A stretch of 64,000 bases of DNA, from contig NZ_BANU01000020.1 of assembly GCF_000333035.1 (NCBI RefSeq), positions 1 to 64,000 on the forward strand. Reading direction: 5' to 3'. Under the pieces are notes generated by a model, which made no database searches, had not been told where the DNA came from, and worked only from the letters and a program-made list of their open reading frames with translations. Below, piece by piece: positions 43,054 through 52,696 of this stretch. Both the position numbers and the translations under genes were made by a program. Origin of the DNA: Gordonia sihwensis NBRC 108236 (lineage in GTDB: Bacteria; Actinomycetota; Actinomycetes; Mycobacteriales; Mycobacteriaceae). Position 1 is the stretch's first letter, and every line of letters begins with the position of its first letter.

Positions 43054-44274
43054 ATGAGCAGTCCCTCCCTCCTCCGTTTCAAGCGATCGGTGGTCGCCCT
43101 CACCGTGGCGGCGACTGCGGCCGCCGGCCTCTTCGCCACCGCTCCGGCCGCTCGCGCCGACGACGCCGCCACCGGCGCACCGGTCTGGTCGGGTCTCGAC
43201 GCCCGGGGCTACAACGGCCCGATCGGCGCACCCGGCACACTGATCCAGAAGACGCCGCTCGCCGGGTCGGTCGACCTGACCGGCGCGTCGAGCGCCTATC
43301 GCATCCTCTACGCGACCACCGACGTCCACGGTGCCCCCGCGGTCAGCACCGGCGCCGTCTTCCTCCCGAAGCGCCCGGCACCGAAGGGCGGCTACAAGGT
43401 GATCGCCTGGGCGCACGGGACCACCGGGCTCGGCGACGACTGCACCCCGTCGGCCCAGCCGCGAAGCGATCGCGACCAGGAGTACCTGAACCACTGGCTG
43501 AACCAGGGCTACGCGATCGTCGCGACCGACTACGCGGGCCTCGGCACTCCGGGCCTGATGAACTACCTGAGCAGCAAGGTGCAGGCCCACTCGATCGTCG
43601 ACTCGGTGAAGGCCGCATCGCACTCCGGCCTGCCGCTGTCGAAGACGTGGGCGATCGTCGGACAGTCGCAGGGCGCGAGCGCGGCGCTCAACGGCGCCCG
43701 CCGTGCGACCGAGTACTCGCGCGGATCGGGCCTGGACTACCGCGGCGTGGTCGCCACCGGCACCCCCGCCAACATCGAGCACATCGTCTGGCAGGCCGGT
43801 CCCGGCTTCCCTCCGGTCGCGTTGCCCACCGGTCTGAACGTCTACGCCGCCTACATCTGGGCCGGTTTCTCCGACGCCCGGCCCGACCTCAAGCCGCTGT
43901 CGATCCTCACTCCCGAGGGGCGTCGAGTGGTGAACGAGGCACGCACCCGCTGCTACCCGGAGATGCGTTCGGTGGTCGAGGGAGCGAAGATCCGCGACTG
44001 GTTCCGCAAGCCCGTCACCTCCATCCCCGGCGTGCAGGGCGCGCTGGTGGACTACATGAGCACCCCGTATCGCGGCTACGACCGTCCGATCTTCCTCGGC
44101 CAGGGGCTCAAGGACATGGACGTCCCGGCTCCGTCGGCGCTGTCGCTGTACGCGCAGATGGTCTCGGCCGGGCAGCCCGTGGAACTGCACGTCTACCCGA
44201 CCCAGGATCACTCGGGCACCGTCCTGGCCTCGATGAAGGACTCGACGCCGTTCGTCGCGCGGATTCTGCGCTGA
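43054..44274 (+). CDS. Secreted lipase (LIP family)
   Basis: ATG 43054 gives 406 residues with a clear signal peptide: KR, a hydrophobic run (VVALTVAATAAAGLFATAP) and cleavage after ARA. The mature enzyme has the alpha/beta-hydrolase nucleophile in VGQSQGASAA, DYAGLG and a late PTQDHSGT with the catalytic His. It resembles actinobacterial secretory triacylglycerol lipases. It is not part of the conserved cell-wall synteny and may have been inserted between gtrA and dprE1. Confidence 0.9.
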   Translation: MSSPSLLRFKRSVVALTVAATAAAGLFATAPAARADDAATGAPVWSGLDARGYNGPIGAPGTLIQKTPLAGSVDLTGASSAYRILYATTDVHGAPAVSTGAVFLPKRPAPKGGYKVIAWAHGTTGLGDDCTPSAQPRSDRDQEYLNHWLNQGYAIVATDYAGLGTPGLMNYLSSKVQAHSIVDSVKAASHSGLPLSKTWAIVGQSQGASAALNGARRATEYSRGSGLDYRGVVATGTPANIEHIVWQAGPGFPPVALPTGLNVYAAYIWAGFSDARPDLKPLSILTPEGRRVVNEARTRCYPEMRSVVEGAKIRDWFRKPVTSIPGVQGALVDYMSTPYRGYDRPIFLGQGLKDMDVPAPSALSLYAQMVSAGQPVELHVYPTQDHSGTVLASMKDSTPFVARILR

Positions 44275-44299
44275 CGCCCGGCGCACAGTAGACACTCCA

Positions 44300-44344
44300 T
44301 TCGACGACAGAACCCCCGTCCCGGACGGGGGTTCTGTCGTCGAA
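44300..44344. terminator. Bidirectional hairpin terminator
   Basis: TTCGACGACAGAACCCCCGT (44300-44319) pairs perfectly with 44325-44344 around a 5-base loop. It lies between the convergent lipase and universal-stress genes. Confidence 0.85.
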
Positions 44345-44363
44345 CGGCGCGGAGGCGCGCGGC

Positions 44364-44747
44364 TCAGGGTTCGGGTTTCACCACGAGGACGGGCTTGCGG
44401 CATTCGACGAGCAGGTATTGCGAGGTACTGCCCAGCAGCAGCTTGCCGACCTGGGTGCGTCGCCGCATGCCGATGATGAGCAGTTCCGCCTCGGGATCGT
44501 CCATCGCGTTGAGGAGTTCCTCGGCCGGGGTGGTGCCGATCGGCTGCGTGATACGGAACTTCACCCCCGACGACGACAGCCGCTCCTGAATCTGCACGAT
44601 CTCGTCGGCCTCGGCGTAACGCTGGCCGCGTGCCTCGGAGACCGCGTTGATCACCAGGAGATCGGTCCCGCGGCGGCGCGCCTCATCGATGCCGTGCTCC
44701 AGGCAGGTTCGCCCGAACGAGCCGGACGAGTATCCGACGACGATCAT
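44364..44747 (-). CDS. Universal stress protein domain protein
   Basis: ATG 44747 with GGAGGTG 6 bp upstream gives 127 residues. The single USP domain has the ATP-binding signature G-x2-R..G..(x)GS in [20 protein letters not shown] and an N-terminal strand [12 protein letters not shown]. It is divergent from dprE1 with 171 bp between them. The much longer frame upstream is a shadow. Confidence 0.9.
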   Translation of the reverse strand: MIVVGYSSGSFGRTCLEHGIDEARRRGTDLLVINAVSEARGQRYAEADEIVQIQERLSSSGVKFRITQPIGTTPAEELLNAMDDPEAELLIIGMRRRTQVGKLLLGSTSQYLLVECRKPVLVVKPEP

Positions 44748-44918
44748 GCCCGCCACCTCCCTGGTTCCTGTCACACGTCTCGAGAACAGAATGTAGTCGA
44801 CGCCGGCGATCACCACAGTCCGCGGCGGCCACAGCCCGACCTCGATACGCAGTGCCGCCCGACACAGCGCCGACTCAAGGATCCCGGACCAGCTGACCGA
44901 CGAGTAGTCTCTACTCCG

Positions 44919-46337
44919 ATGACGAACACAGCTGTACTCCCGATCGAGACCCGCAAGCTCATGGGGTGGGGCCGGACCATGCCGACAGAAGGCCATGTCC
45001 TGTCGACTCCGTACCCGGAGCTCATCGCCGAAGCGGTGGCACGCGTGGCCGACGACAACGCAGACAAGCCCAGCTACCTTCGCCGCGGCGTCATCGCCCG
45101 CGGCCTCGGCCGGTCGTACGGCGAGAACGCCCAGAACTCGGGCGGTCTGACGATCGACATGACCCAGCTGACCAGGATCCACGAGATCGACGACGAGACC
45201 GGGATCATCGATCTCGACGCCGGCGTCGACCTGGACACCCTCATGCGCATCGCGCTGCCCCACGGCCTGTGGGTTCCGGTGCTGCCGGGCACGCGCCAGG
45301 TGACGATCGGCGGCGCCATCGGCTGCGACATCCACGGCAAGAACCACCACAGCGCCGGCAGCTTCGGCAACCACGTGGTCGAGATCTCGCTGCTCACCGC
45401 GTCGGGCGAGATCCTGACGCTGACCCCGGGCGGCACCTCCGACGACCCCGACGCCTCCATCTTCTGGGCGACGATCGGCGGCATCGGCCTCACCGGCATC
45501 ATCCTGCGCGCCAAGATCCAGATGACGCGCACCGAGACCGCGTACTTCATCGCCGACGGCAGCGTCACCAACAGCCTCGACGAGACCATCGCCCTGCACA
45601 TGGACGGGTCGGAGGAGAACTACACGTACTCCTCGGGCTGGTTCGACGCGATCAGCAAGCCTCCGCGTCTGGGCCGAGGCACCTTCTCGCGCGGGAGCCT
45701 CGCGCGGCTCGACCAGTTGCCCGACAAGCTCGCGAAGGACCCGCTGAAGTTCGACGCGCCCACGCTGGTGAACTTCCCGGACATCTTCCCGAACGGGCTG
45801 GCCAACAAGCTGAACTTCTCACTGGTCGGCGAGGCCTACTACCGGATGGGCGGCAACTACCAGGGCAAGATCCAGAATCTGACGCAGTTCTACCACCCGC
45901 TCGACCTGTTCGGGAACTGGAACCGCGCGTACGGATCGAAGGGTTTCCTGCAGTACCAGTTCATCGTTCCGCCCGAGGCCGTCGAGGAGTTCAAGGGCAT
46001 CATCTACGACATCCAGGCGTCTGGCCATGTCAGCTTCCTCAACGTCTTCAAGCTGTTCGGCGAGGGCAACCAAGCGCCGCTGAGCTTCCCGATGCCGGGC
46101 TGGAACATCTGCGTCGACTTCCCGATCAAGCGCGGCCTGCACGAGTTCGTCACCGAACTCGACCGTCGCGTGATGTCCATCGGCGGACGCCTGTACACCG
46201 CGAAGGACTCGCGGACGAGCGCGGAGACCTTCCACGCCATGTACCCCGAGATCGACAAGTGGATCGCCACCCGGCGCCGCGTCGACCCGAACCACGTCTT
46301 CATGTCCGACATGGGCCGCAGACTGGAACTGGTCTGA
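44919..46337 (+). CDS. dprE1: Decaprenylphosphoryl-beta-D-ribose oxidase DprE1
   Basis: ATG 44919 gives 472 residues of the FAD-linked vanillyl-alcohol-oxidase fold ([15 protein letters not shown], then [14 protein letters not shown]). It oxidises decaprenylphosphoryl ribose in the arabinose-donor pathway, working with DprE2. Cys398 in WNICVDFP corresponds to Cys387 of M. tuberculosis, the residue attacked by benzothiazinones. The longer frame upstream is not coding. Confidence 0.96.
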   Translation: MTNTAVLPIETRKLMGWGRTMPTEGHVLSTPYPELIAEAVARVADDNADKPSYLRRGVIARGLGRSYGENAQNSGGLTIDMTQLTRIHEIDDETGIIDLDAGVDLDTLMRIALPHGLWVPVLPGTRQVTIGGAIGCDIHGKNHHSAGSFGNHVVEISLLTASGEILTLTPGGTSDDPDASIFWATIGGIGLTGIILRAKIQMTRTETAYFIADGSVTNSLDETIALHMDGSEENYTYSSGWFDAISKPPRLGRGTFSRGSLARLDQLPDKLAKDPLKFDAPTLVNFPDIFPNGLANKLNFSLVGEAYYRMGGNYQGKIQNLTQFYHPLDLFGNWNRAYGSKGFLQYQFIVPPEAVEEFKGIIYDIQASGHVSFLNVFKLFGEGNQAPLSFPMPGWNICVDFPIKRGLHEFVTELDRRVMSIGGRLYTAKDSRTSAETFHAMYPEIDKWIATRRRVDPNHVFMSDMGRRLELV

Positions 46338-46406
46338 CCCGAGCCGGCTGAGTCCGAACCGGCTCGACGAGCCCTACACCGACCGCACGTGAGAAAGCAG
46401 ACACCC

Positions 46407-47168
46407 ATGTTCAACGCCGTCGGCGTTCCGCAGTCCATCCTGATCCTCGGCGGCAGCTCCGAGATCGGTCTGGCCATCGCTTCGGAGTTCCTCACCCGGG
46501 GTCCGATGCGCGTGGTGCTCGCCACCGTCCCGAACGACCCGGCGGCCGCCGCGGCGGCCGAGCAGATGACCGCCGCCGGCGCGTCGTCGGTGGAGCAGAT
46601 CGACTTCGACGCGCTCGCCACCGACACCCACCGCGAGGTGATCGACAAGGCCTTCGAGGGCGGCGACATCGACGTCGCCATCGTCGCGTTCGGAATCCAG
46701 GGCGACGACGAGCAGGCCTGGCAGGACCAGAAGCTCGCGGTCCTCGAGGCCGAGATCAACTACACGGCCGCCGTCTCGGTGGGCGTCCTGCTGGGCGAGA
46801 AGATGCGCGAGCAGGGCCACGGTCAGATCATCGCGATGAGTTCGGTGGCCGGCGAGCGCGTCCGCCGCTCCAACTTCGTCTACGGCTCCACCAAGGCCGG
46901 CCTCGACGGCTTCTACCTCGGGCTGGGCGACGCGCTGCGTCCCGAGGGCATCCGGGTGCTGGTCATCCGCCCAGGCCAGGTCCGTACCCGCCTGTCCGCG
47001 CACGTCGCCGAGGCCCCGCTGACGGTGAACAAGGAAGACGTGGCACGGATGGCCGTCGCCGCGGTCGACAAGGGCAAGGACGTCATCTGGGTGCCCGGCC
47101 CGTTCCGCTTCATCATGATGGTGTTGCGGCACATCCCGCGCCCGGTGTTCCGCAAGCTCCCCATCTGA
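46407..47168 (+). CDS. dprE2: Decaprenylphosphoryl-D-2-keto erythropentose reductase DprE2
   Basis: ATG 46407 gives 253 residues, matching the length and start of the mycobacterial protein; GTG 46389 is an alternative. It is a short-chain reductase with [10 protein letters not shown] as NAD(P) site and the catalytic Ser ... YGSTK set ([20 protein letters not shown]). It reduces the keto intermediate to decaprenylphosphoryl arabinose. Confidence 0.95.
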   Translation: MFNAVGVPQSILILGGSSEIGLAIASEFLTRGPMRVVLATVPNDPAAAAAAEQMTAAGASSVEQIDFDALATDTHREVIDKAFEGGDIDVAIVAFGIQGDDEQAWQDQKLAVLEAEINYTAAVSVGVLLGEKMREQGHGQIIAMSSVAGERVRRSNFVYGSTKAGLDGFYLGLGDALRPEGIRVLVIRPGQVRTRLSAHVAEAPLTVNKEDVARMAVAAVDKGKDVIWVPGPFRFIMMVLRHIPRPVFRKLPI

Positions 47169-47174
47169 CGGCCG

Positions 47175-49127
47175 GTGGAGACCTCCGCTGCCGACCGGCC
47201 CCGGCTCTCCGGTCGTACCCGTGACGTCGTCGAACTCGGCGGCGCGGTCCTCGGTGCGGCGGTCATCGCCTTCGCCGGGCTCAAGATCATCGGCGCAGTC
47301 GGCTGGCCTGCGTTCAACACCTCCAATGTCACGCGGGCGCTGACCACGCTCGGGCAGACGGCCTGTCTGCTGCTCGCCGTGGTCGCCGTGGTGTGGTCGC
47401 GCTACGGCTCGCGGATCCTGGCCTCGCTGTTGTCGGCGTTCGCCTCCGCCGGGCTGGTGACGGTGACGCTGGGCATGCCGCTCGGCGCCACCAAGCTGTA
47501 TCTCTTCGGCCTGTCCGTCGATCAGCAGTTCCGCACCGAGTATCTGACGCGCCTGACGTCGAGCCCGCATCTGGCGGACATGACCTACGCGGATCTGCCG
47601 CCGTACTATCCGGCGACCTGGTTCTGGCTCGGCGGCCGGTACGCGAACACCCTGGGGTTGGCCGGCTGGGAGGCCTACAAGCCGTGGGCCATCCTGTCGG
47701 TCGCGGTGGCCGCCGCACTCGGTGCGGCCCTGTGGAACCGGATGGTCGGGGTGACGGCCGGGACCGCCGTCTCGATCGCCGTGACCCTGGTGACCCTGCA
47801 GTTCGCGTCGCCCGAACCCTATTCCGCCACCCTCATCCTGGTCGGCATCCCGATGCTCGTGGTGTGCGCGTACGCGCTTCGAGGCCGGTCGAGACTGGCC
47901 GGCGGTCCCACGCCGCTGTCGCAGACGAGTTGGCTCGCGGTGATCGCGGGCGGCGTCTTCATCGGCCTCTCCGCCACCGTGTACACCCTGTTCACTGCGC
48001 TCTTCGCCGGCACCGCGGTGCTGATGGCGCTGGTCTATCTGGTGCAGGCCTGGCTGCTGCCGCGCAACAAGACGGTGCCGCGCGAGACGATCTCCGCGGA
48101 GCGACGGCCCCGCATAGTCGCGGTTCTCATCCGGCTCGTCGTGATGGGGGTGCTCGCCGGCGCCATCGCGCTCATTGTGTGGGGGCCGTACCTCGTCGAG
48201 CGGTTCAGGACCGACGTCGCGGTGAGCGGCAGCGCCGAGCACTACCTGCCGGAGTCCGGTTCGATTCTCGCGCTGCCCATGTTCCATGTGAGCCTGCTCG
48301 GCCTGCTGTGCCTGATCGGCTTCGTCTGGATCCTGATGCAGTGCCGCCGGCGCACCATCGCGATGAGCATGGCGTGCACTCTCGTCGGCGTCGTCGGACT
48401 GACGCTGCTGTCGCTGGCCCTCACGGCCAAGGGAACCACCCTGCTGTCGTTCCGCCTCGAGCCGGTCAGCACCGCCGTCCTCGCCGCGGCCGGCGCGTTC
48501 GGCGTGGTGTGGCTCAGCCGGGCGGCGATCGCCCGATTCGGCGACATCCGGACCGTGATCGGAGTGGTGGCAGCGGCCGCCGCGCTGGCCGTCGCCCAGC
48601 AGATCCCGTCGGTGCTGTCGGTGGAGATCACCACCGCGTACACCGACACCGACGGCCGCGGCGTACGCGCCGATCAGCACGCTCCCGGCGCCGAGTCGTA
48701 CTACCCGAAGATCGACGAGACCATCCGTGCCCAGACGGGCCGGCCGGCCACCGACAACGTGGTGCTGACGGCCGACTTCGGTTTCCTCTCGCTCTACCCG
48801 TACTGGGGATTCCAGGGGTTGACCTCGCATTACGCGAACCCGCTGGCGGAGTTCACCGAGCGTGCGGCGACGATCGAGAAGTGGTCACAGGCGTCGACGC
48901 CGCAGGAGATGAAGGACAACCTCCGCACCAGCCCGTGGCGGCCGCCGAACGTCTTCCTGTTCCGCTACAGCCCGGACGGCTACACGCTGCGACTCGCAGA
49001 GGACGTCTATCCCAACGATCCGAACGTCAAGCGGTATACCGTCACCTTCAACCCCGCGGCCTTCGACGATCCGGCGTTCACCGTGACGGAGATCGGGCCG
49101 TTCGTTCTCGTCGTGAAGAAGAGCTGA
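47175..49127 (+). CDS. aftA: Arabinofuranosyltransferase AftA
   Basis: GTG 47175 gives 650 residues, close to the 643 of M. tuberculosis AftA. About eleven N-terminal membrane helices are followed by a periplasmic C-terminal domain from about residue 450 (TDTDGRGVRADQHAPG onward). DLPPYYPATWFWLGGR is a conserved loop of the family. It primes the galactan with the first arabinofuranose residues. It follows dprE2 after 6 bp. Confidence 0.94.
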   Translation: METSAADRPRLSGRTRDVVELGGAVLGAAVIAFAGLKIIGAVGWPAFNTSNVTRALTTLGQTACLLLAVVAVVWSRYGSRILASLLSAFASAGLVTVTLGMPLGATKLYLFGLSVDQQFRTEYLTRLTSSPHLADMTYADLPPYYPATWFWLGGRYANTLGLAGWEAYKPWAILSVAVAAALGAALWNRMVGVTAGTAVSIAVTLVTLQFASPEPYSATLILVGIPMLVVCAYALRGRSRLAGGPTPLSQTSWLAVIAGGVFIGLSATVYTLFTALFAGTAVLMALVYLVQAWLLPRNKTVPRETISAERRPRIVAVLIRLVVMGVLAGAIALIVWGPYLVERFRTDVAVSGSAEHYLPESGSILALPMFHVSLLGLLCLIGFVWILMQCRRRTIAMSMACTLVGVVGLTLLSLALTAKGTTLLSFRLEPVSTAVLAAAGAFGVVWLSRAAIARFGDIRTVIGVVAAAAALAVAQQIPSVLSVEITTAYTDTDGRGVRADQHAPGAESYYPKIDETIRAQTGRPATDNVVLTADFGFLSLYPYWGFQGLTSHYANPLAEFTERAATIEKWSQASTPQEMKDNLRTSPWRPPNVFLFRYSPDGYTLRLAEDVYPNDPNVKRYTVTFNPAAFDDPAFTVTEIGPFVLVVKKS

Positions 49128-49131
49128 TCGC

Positions 49132-49878
49132 ATGGCAGACCTCGACATCACCACCATCGACCACGGTTCGGCCAAGACGCACCTGGTGCACACGAAGTAT
49201 GTGAACTGGGTGATCCTTCAGTCCGATGAGGGCGTCACGCTGGTGGACGGCGGGTATCCCGGTCACGCCGACGCGGTGGCCGAGTCGCTGCGTCGGGTGG
49301 GCAGCGACCTGTCGGAGGTTCATGCGGCCCTGCTGACCCACGCGCACATCGATCATCTGGGCGGGCTGGCGCGGATCGGCCGGACGCGATCGTTCCCGGT
49401 CTACGCCGACCCTGCGGAGGTGCCGCATGCGCGTCGTGAGTTCCTCGAGCAGGCGGACGCGTCGACCATCGCTCCGATCGCCTATCGTCCGCGGGTCCTC
49501 GGCTGGCTGCAGGGCGTGGTGCGCCTGGGCGCCCTCGACAAGTCCGGCATCGGCGACGCTCAGCCGCTCGGCGACCTCTCGCTGCTGCCGGGCTCGCCGA
49601 CCGCGGTGCCGACCCACGGGCACACCCGCGGGCACAGCGCCTTCCTCGCGGGCGACGGCGAGGTGCTGATCTCGGGCGACGCGCTGATCAGCGCTCACCC
49701 CACCACCAAACGCCGCGGACCGCAGTGCCTCGACCACGTCTTCACCCACGACGTCCCCGCGAACGAGGAATCCGTCGCGGCGCTGCGCGACCTCGACGCG
49801 GTGATCGTGATGCCCGGCCACGGCCCGATGCTGTGCGGCCGGGTCGCGACCTTCGTCGATCAGGCCCTGAGCCGATAG
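49132..49878 (+). CDS. Metallo-beta-lactamase-fold hydrolase
   Basis: The 248-residue protein has the metal-binding signature LTHAHIDHLGG, a second His in THGHTRGHS, Asp in LISGDALIS and a final His in VMPGHGPML. It starts 4 bp after aftA, so it is co-transcribed with the cell-wall genes. The substrate is unknown; glyoxalase II-like or lactonase activity is typical of the fold. It has no signal peptide. Confidence 0.9.
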   Translation: MADLDITTIDHGSAKTHLVHTKYVNWVILQSDEGVTLVDGGYPGHADAVAESLRRVGSDLSEVHAALLTHAHIDHLGGLARIGRTRSFPVYADPAEVPHARREFLEQADASTIAPIAYRPRVLGWLQGVVRLGALDKSGIGDAQPLGDLSLLPGSPTAVPTHGHTRGHSAFLAGDGEVLISGDALISAHPTTKRRGPQCLDHVFTHDVPANEESVAALRDLDAVIVMPGHGPMLCGRVATFVDQALSR

Positions 49879-49903
49879 CCTCGGCCGGGCCCGAAGCGAA
49901 CCG

Positions 49904-51400
49904 TCAGCCGCGCGGGGCACCCGCCGGGCGACTGGCGCGGCGACGACGGCGCGGGGCCGCCGAACCCGCATCGGACTTGGGCGTCGAGGACGTGTGGACC
50001 GCCTTGGCGGCCGGACGCGACGGCTGCGTCTCGCCGTGGCCCGCGCTGCCGGAACGCGGACGTCCCGAACCGCCGCGAGCCGAAGCACCCCGCCCCGAAG
50101 CACCCCGTCCCGAACCGCCGCGACGAGCACCGCCGCCGGATGCGGAACCGGAGCCCTGACCCGACCGGCGACGCCCCTGGCCGCCGCCCTGCCGCTGCGA
50201 CTGCTGCGGCGCCACCGGCGGCGCCTCGCGGTACGGCGCACGCTCACCCACGAGTTCGTCGACGACATCCGACTTCGCCGTCACCTGCTGGCCGGGAACC
50301 TTGATCGCGGCCTTCTGCAGCAGCTTGCGGAGATCGCCCCACTGCTCGGGCAGGCAGATGGTGACCACGTCGCCCGCCGAGCCCGCACGCGCGGTGCGGC
50401 CCGAACGGTGCAGGTACGCCTTGTGCTCGGCCGGCGGATCCACGTGGACGACGAGTTCCACACCGTCGACGTGAACGCCGCGCGCCGCGACATCGGTCGC
50501 GACGAGGACCTTGGAGCCGTCCGGTGCGGCGAACGAGGCGAGGTTGCGGTCGCGCTGCGCCTGCGACAGGTTGCCGTGCAGATCGACGGCGGGCACGCCT
50601 TCGGCGGTCAGCTTCTTGGCCAGCTTCTTGGCCTGGTGCTTGGTGCGGGTGAACAGGATGCGCCGTCCGGTACCGGAGGCGAGCTCGCGAACCAACTCGG
50701 TCTTGTCGGCGGCCGAGCCGACGCGGAACACGTGATGGGTCATCTGCGCCACCGGCGAGGTCGCGTCCTCCAGCGAATGCGTCACCGGCGTGGAGAGGAA
50801 TCGCTTCACCAGCTTGTCGACGCCGTTGTCGAGCGTCGCGGAGAACAGCATCCGCTGGCCGCCCGCGGGGGTGGCGGCCAGGATGCGGGTCACCACCGGA
50901 AGGAAGCCGAGGTCGGCCATGTGATCGGCCTCGTCGAGCACCGTGATCTGGACGTCGTCGAGACTGACGATGCGCTGTCGCATCAGGTCCTCGAGACGTC
51001 CGGGGCAGGCGACGACGATGTCGGCGCCCGCGCGCATCGCCGACTCCTGGCGGGTCTGCTTCACACCGCCGAACACGGTGGTGACGCGCAGGCCCACGGC
51101 CGAGGCCAGCGGCTCCATCGCGGTGGCGATCTGTGTGGCGAGTTCGCGGGTCGGCGACAGCACCAGTCCGGTCGGGCGGCCGGGCTTGCGGCGCACGCCG
51201 GCTCCGGCCAGGCGGGTCACCAGCGGCACGGAGAAGGCGAGAGTCTTACCGGAGCCGGTCTTGCCGCGGCCGAGGACGTCGCGGCCGGCGAGAGTGTCGG
51301 GGAGCGTGCGCTCCTGGATGGGGAACGCCTCGGCCTTGCCTTCGGCGGCGAGCGCGTCGGCGATGGGGGCGGGCACACCGAGATCGGCGAATGTGGTCAT
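49904..51400 (-). CDS. rhlE: DEAD-box RNA helicase, RhlE-like
   Basis: ATG 51400 gives 498 residues with the full motif set: F-x-x-LGVPAPI with Q motif FPIQERTLP, GKTGSGKT, PTRELA, DEAD, SAT, ATDVAARGVHVDG and HRSGRTARAG. From about residue 400 the tail is Gly/Ser/Arg/Gln-rich with RGG-like repeats, typical of RNA-binding extensions. Its leader contains strong hairpins. The frame beyond 51400 is open by chance. Confidence 0.94.
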   Translation of the reverse strand: MTTFADLGVPAPIADALAAEGKAEAFPIQERTLPDTLAGRDVLGRGKTGSGKTLAFSVPLVTRLAGAGVRRKPGRPTGLVLSPTRELATQIATAMEPLASAVGLRVTTVFGGVKQTRQESAMRAGADIVVACPGRLEDLMRQRIVSLDDVQITVLDEADHMADLGFLPVVTRILAATPAGGQRMLFSATLDNGVDKLVKRFLSTPVTHSLEDATSPVAQMTHHVFRVGSAADKTELVRELASGTGRRILFTRTKHQAKKLAKKLTAEGVPAVDLHGNLSQAQRDRNLASFAAPDGSKVLVATDVAARGVHVDGVELVVHVDPPAEHKAYLHRSGRTARAGSAGDVVTICLPEQWGDLRKLLQKAAIKVPGQQVTAKSDVVDELVGERAPYREAPPVAPQQSQRQGGGQGRRRSGQGSGSASGGGARRGGSGRGASGRGASARGGSGRPRSGSAGHGETQPSRPAAKAVHTSSTPKSDAGSAAPRRRRRASRPAGAPRG

Positions 51401-51659
51401 GGGGGTGGGAGCCTTTACATGCGGGCATCCGCGTACGGCACATAGGCGCCGCAGAGCGGATTCAGGTGGCGAACACGCGCCGCGGGCGCGTGTCGGTTCG
51501 CCGTATGAAAGTTCGACGCACCCGCGTTGGATCCGGGGTCTGCGTGGAGGCGTTCTACGACGCACGGCGCATTTGCGCCGAATGAACGAGCGTGCGCAGT
51601 AGCACGCTCCGACTCTTCCATCCTACGGCATCGGAACCGATAAGCGGTGAACGAGCAGG
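51401..51659 (-). promoter_or_regulatory. Structured leader and promoter region of the helicase gene
   Basis: The 259-bp gap upstream of the helicase contains two GC-rich hairpins: ACACGCGCC/GGCGCGTGT (51473-51493, 3-base loop) and CGGCGCATTTGCGCCG (51565-51580). A long structured 5' leader is common for cold-induced, autoregulated DEAD-box helicase mRNAs. Regulation here is inferred only from structure. There is no gene in the stretch. Confidence 0.5.
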
Positions 51660-52115
51660 TCAGAGCCCCATGAGAGCGGCGATTCGGCGCACCGCGAACT
51701 CGTATCCGGCGGTTCCGCAGCCCACGATCACCCCCGCGGCGATCGGCGAGATGTACGAGTGCTGGCGGAACGGTTCGCGGGCGTGCACGTTGCTGATGTG
51801 CACTTCCACCACCGGCACCTCGGGCACCACGAGGGCGTCGGCCAGCGCGACTGAGGTGTGCGTCCATCCGCCGGGGTTGATGACGATGCCGCCGATCTCG
51901 CCGCGGGCGGCGTGGACGGCGTCGATCATCTCGCCCTCGTGGTTGGTCTGCAGCGCCCGGACCGTCAGGCCGAACTCGGCCGCGGTCCGGCGGGTCGACT
52001 CGACGACGTCTTCGAGGGTGTCCGCGCCGTAGACCTCTGGCTGACGCACCCCGAGCATGTTCAGGTTCGGGCCGTTGAGCAGCAGAATCGGCGGAGTCTC
52101 GGGGGCATCAGACAT
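51660..52115 (-). CDS. aroQ: 3-dehydroquinate dehydratase, type II
   Basis: ATG 52115 gives 151 residues; ATG 52136 would add seven and overlap the thioesterase gene. Type II motifs are complete: ILLLNGPNLNMLGVRQPEVYG with the catalytic Arg and Tyr, QTNHEGEMID, VINPGGWTHTS, and VEVHISNVHAREPFR. It acts in the shikimate pathway. The gene stands alone, away from other aro genes. Confidence 0.94.
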   Translation of the reverse strand: MSDAPETPPILLLNGPNLNMLGVRQPEVYGADTLEDVVESTRRTAAEFGLTVRALQTNHEGEMIDAVHAARGEIGGIVINPGGWTHTSVALADALVVPEVPVVEVHISNVHAREPFRQHSYISPIAAGVIVGCGTAGYEFAVRRIAALMGL

Positions 52116-52125
52116 GGTTGGGACT

Positions 52126-52575
52126 CTACTCGGCACCGCCGTGCGCCGCCGTGGGCGACGGCTCCACCAGACCGCGCAGCGTCTGCGCGACCGACTCCGG
52201 CAGCGGGCGGGACCGCTCCGTCGCGGTGTCGACGTTCACGTACACCAGCCGCACCTCGCTGACCGGCTCCCCGCCCCTGCTCATCGCGAACCGCAGGGAG
52301 AAACTCGACCGGCCCACTGACAGGCATGTCACGTCCACGTCGATCACGTCGTCGAACTTCGCGGGCCGGGAGAAGGTGATCTCGGCTTTCACCACGGATG
52401 GGTCGAGGCCGTCGTCCAGCAGTCCGGGATACGGGTGGCCGATCGCGCGGAACCACTCGGTCATCGCCACATCGGCGAGTTCCATGTACCGCGCATTGAA
52501 GAGAAATGTCTGCGTATCGGTCTCGTGATACCGAACCCGGTGCTGGTAGGCGATCAATCGTCGGTCCTTTCGCAT
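52126..52575 (-). CDS. Acyl-CoA thioesterase, 4HBT family
   Basis: ATG 52575 gives 149 residues; ATG 52614 would add 13. The single hot-dog domain has HRVRYHETDTQTFLFNARYME, where the catalytic Asp of the 4-hydroxybenzoyl-CoA-thioesterase type would lie, and AEITFSRPAKFDDVI. It ends 11 bp before aroQ, so the two may be co-transcribed. The substrate is unknown. Confidence 0.85.
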   Translation of the reverse strand: MRKDRRLIAYQHRVRYHETDTQTFLFNARYMELADVAMTEWFRAIGHPYPGLLDDGLDPSVVKAEITFSRPAKFDDVIDVDVTCLSVGRSSFSLRFAMSRGGEPVSEVRLVYVNVDTATERSRPLPESVAQTLRGLVEPSPTAAHGGAE

Positions 52576-52696
52576 CTCGGCGATGTGATGCTCTCCCGAT
52601 ACTGCCTCACCCACCGGCCGCCCGACTCTGGTAACGGTGGAGGAGGTCCATCACACGCGGGCCGGTCCGGCCCGCCGCTATTGGAGGGAGGATTCC

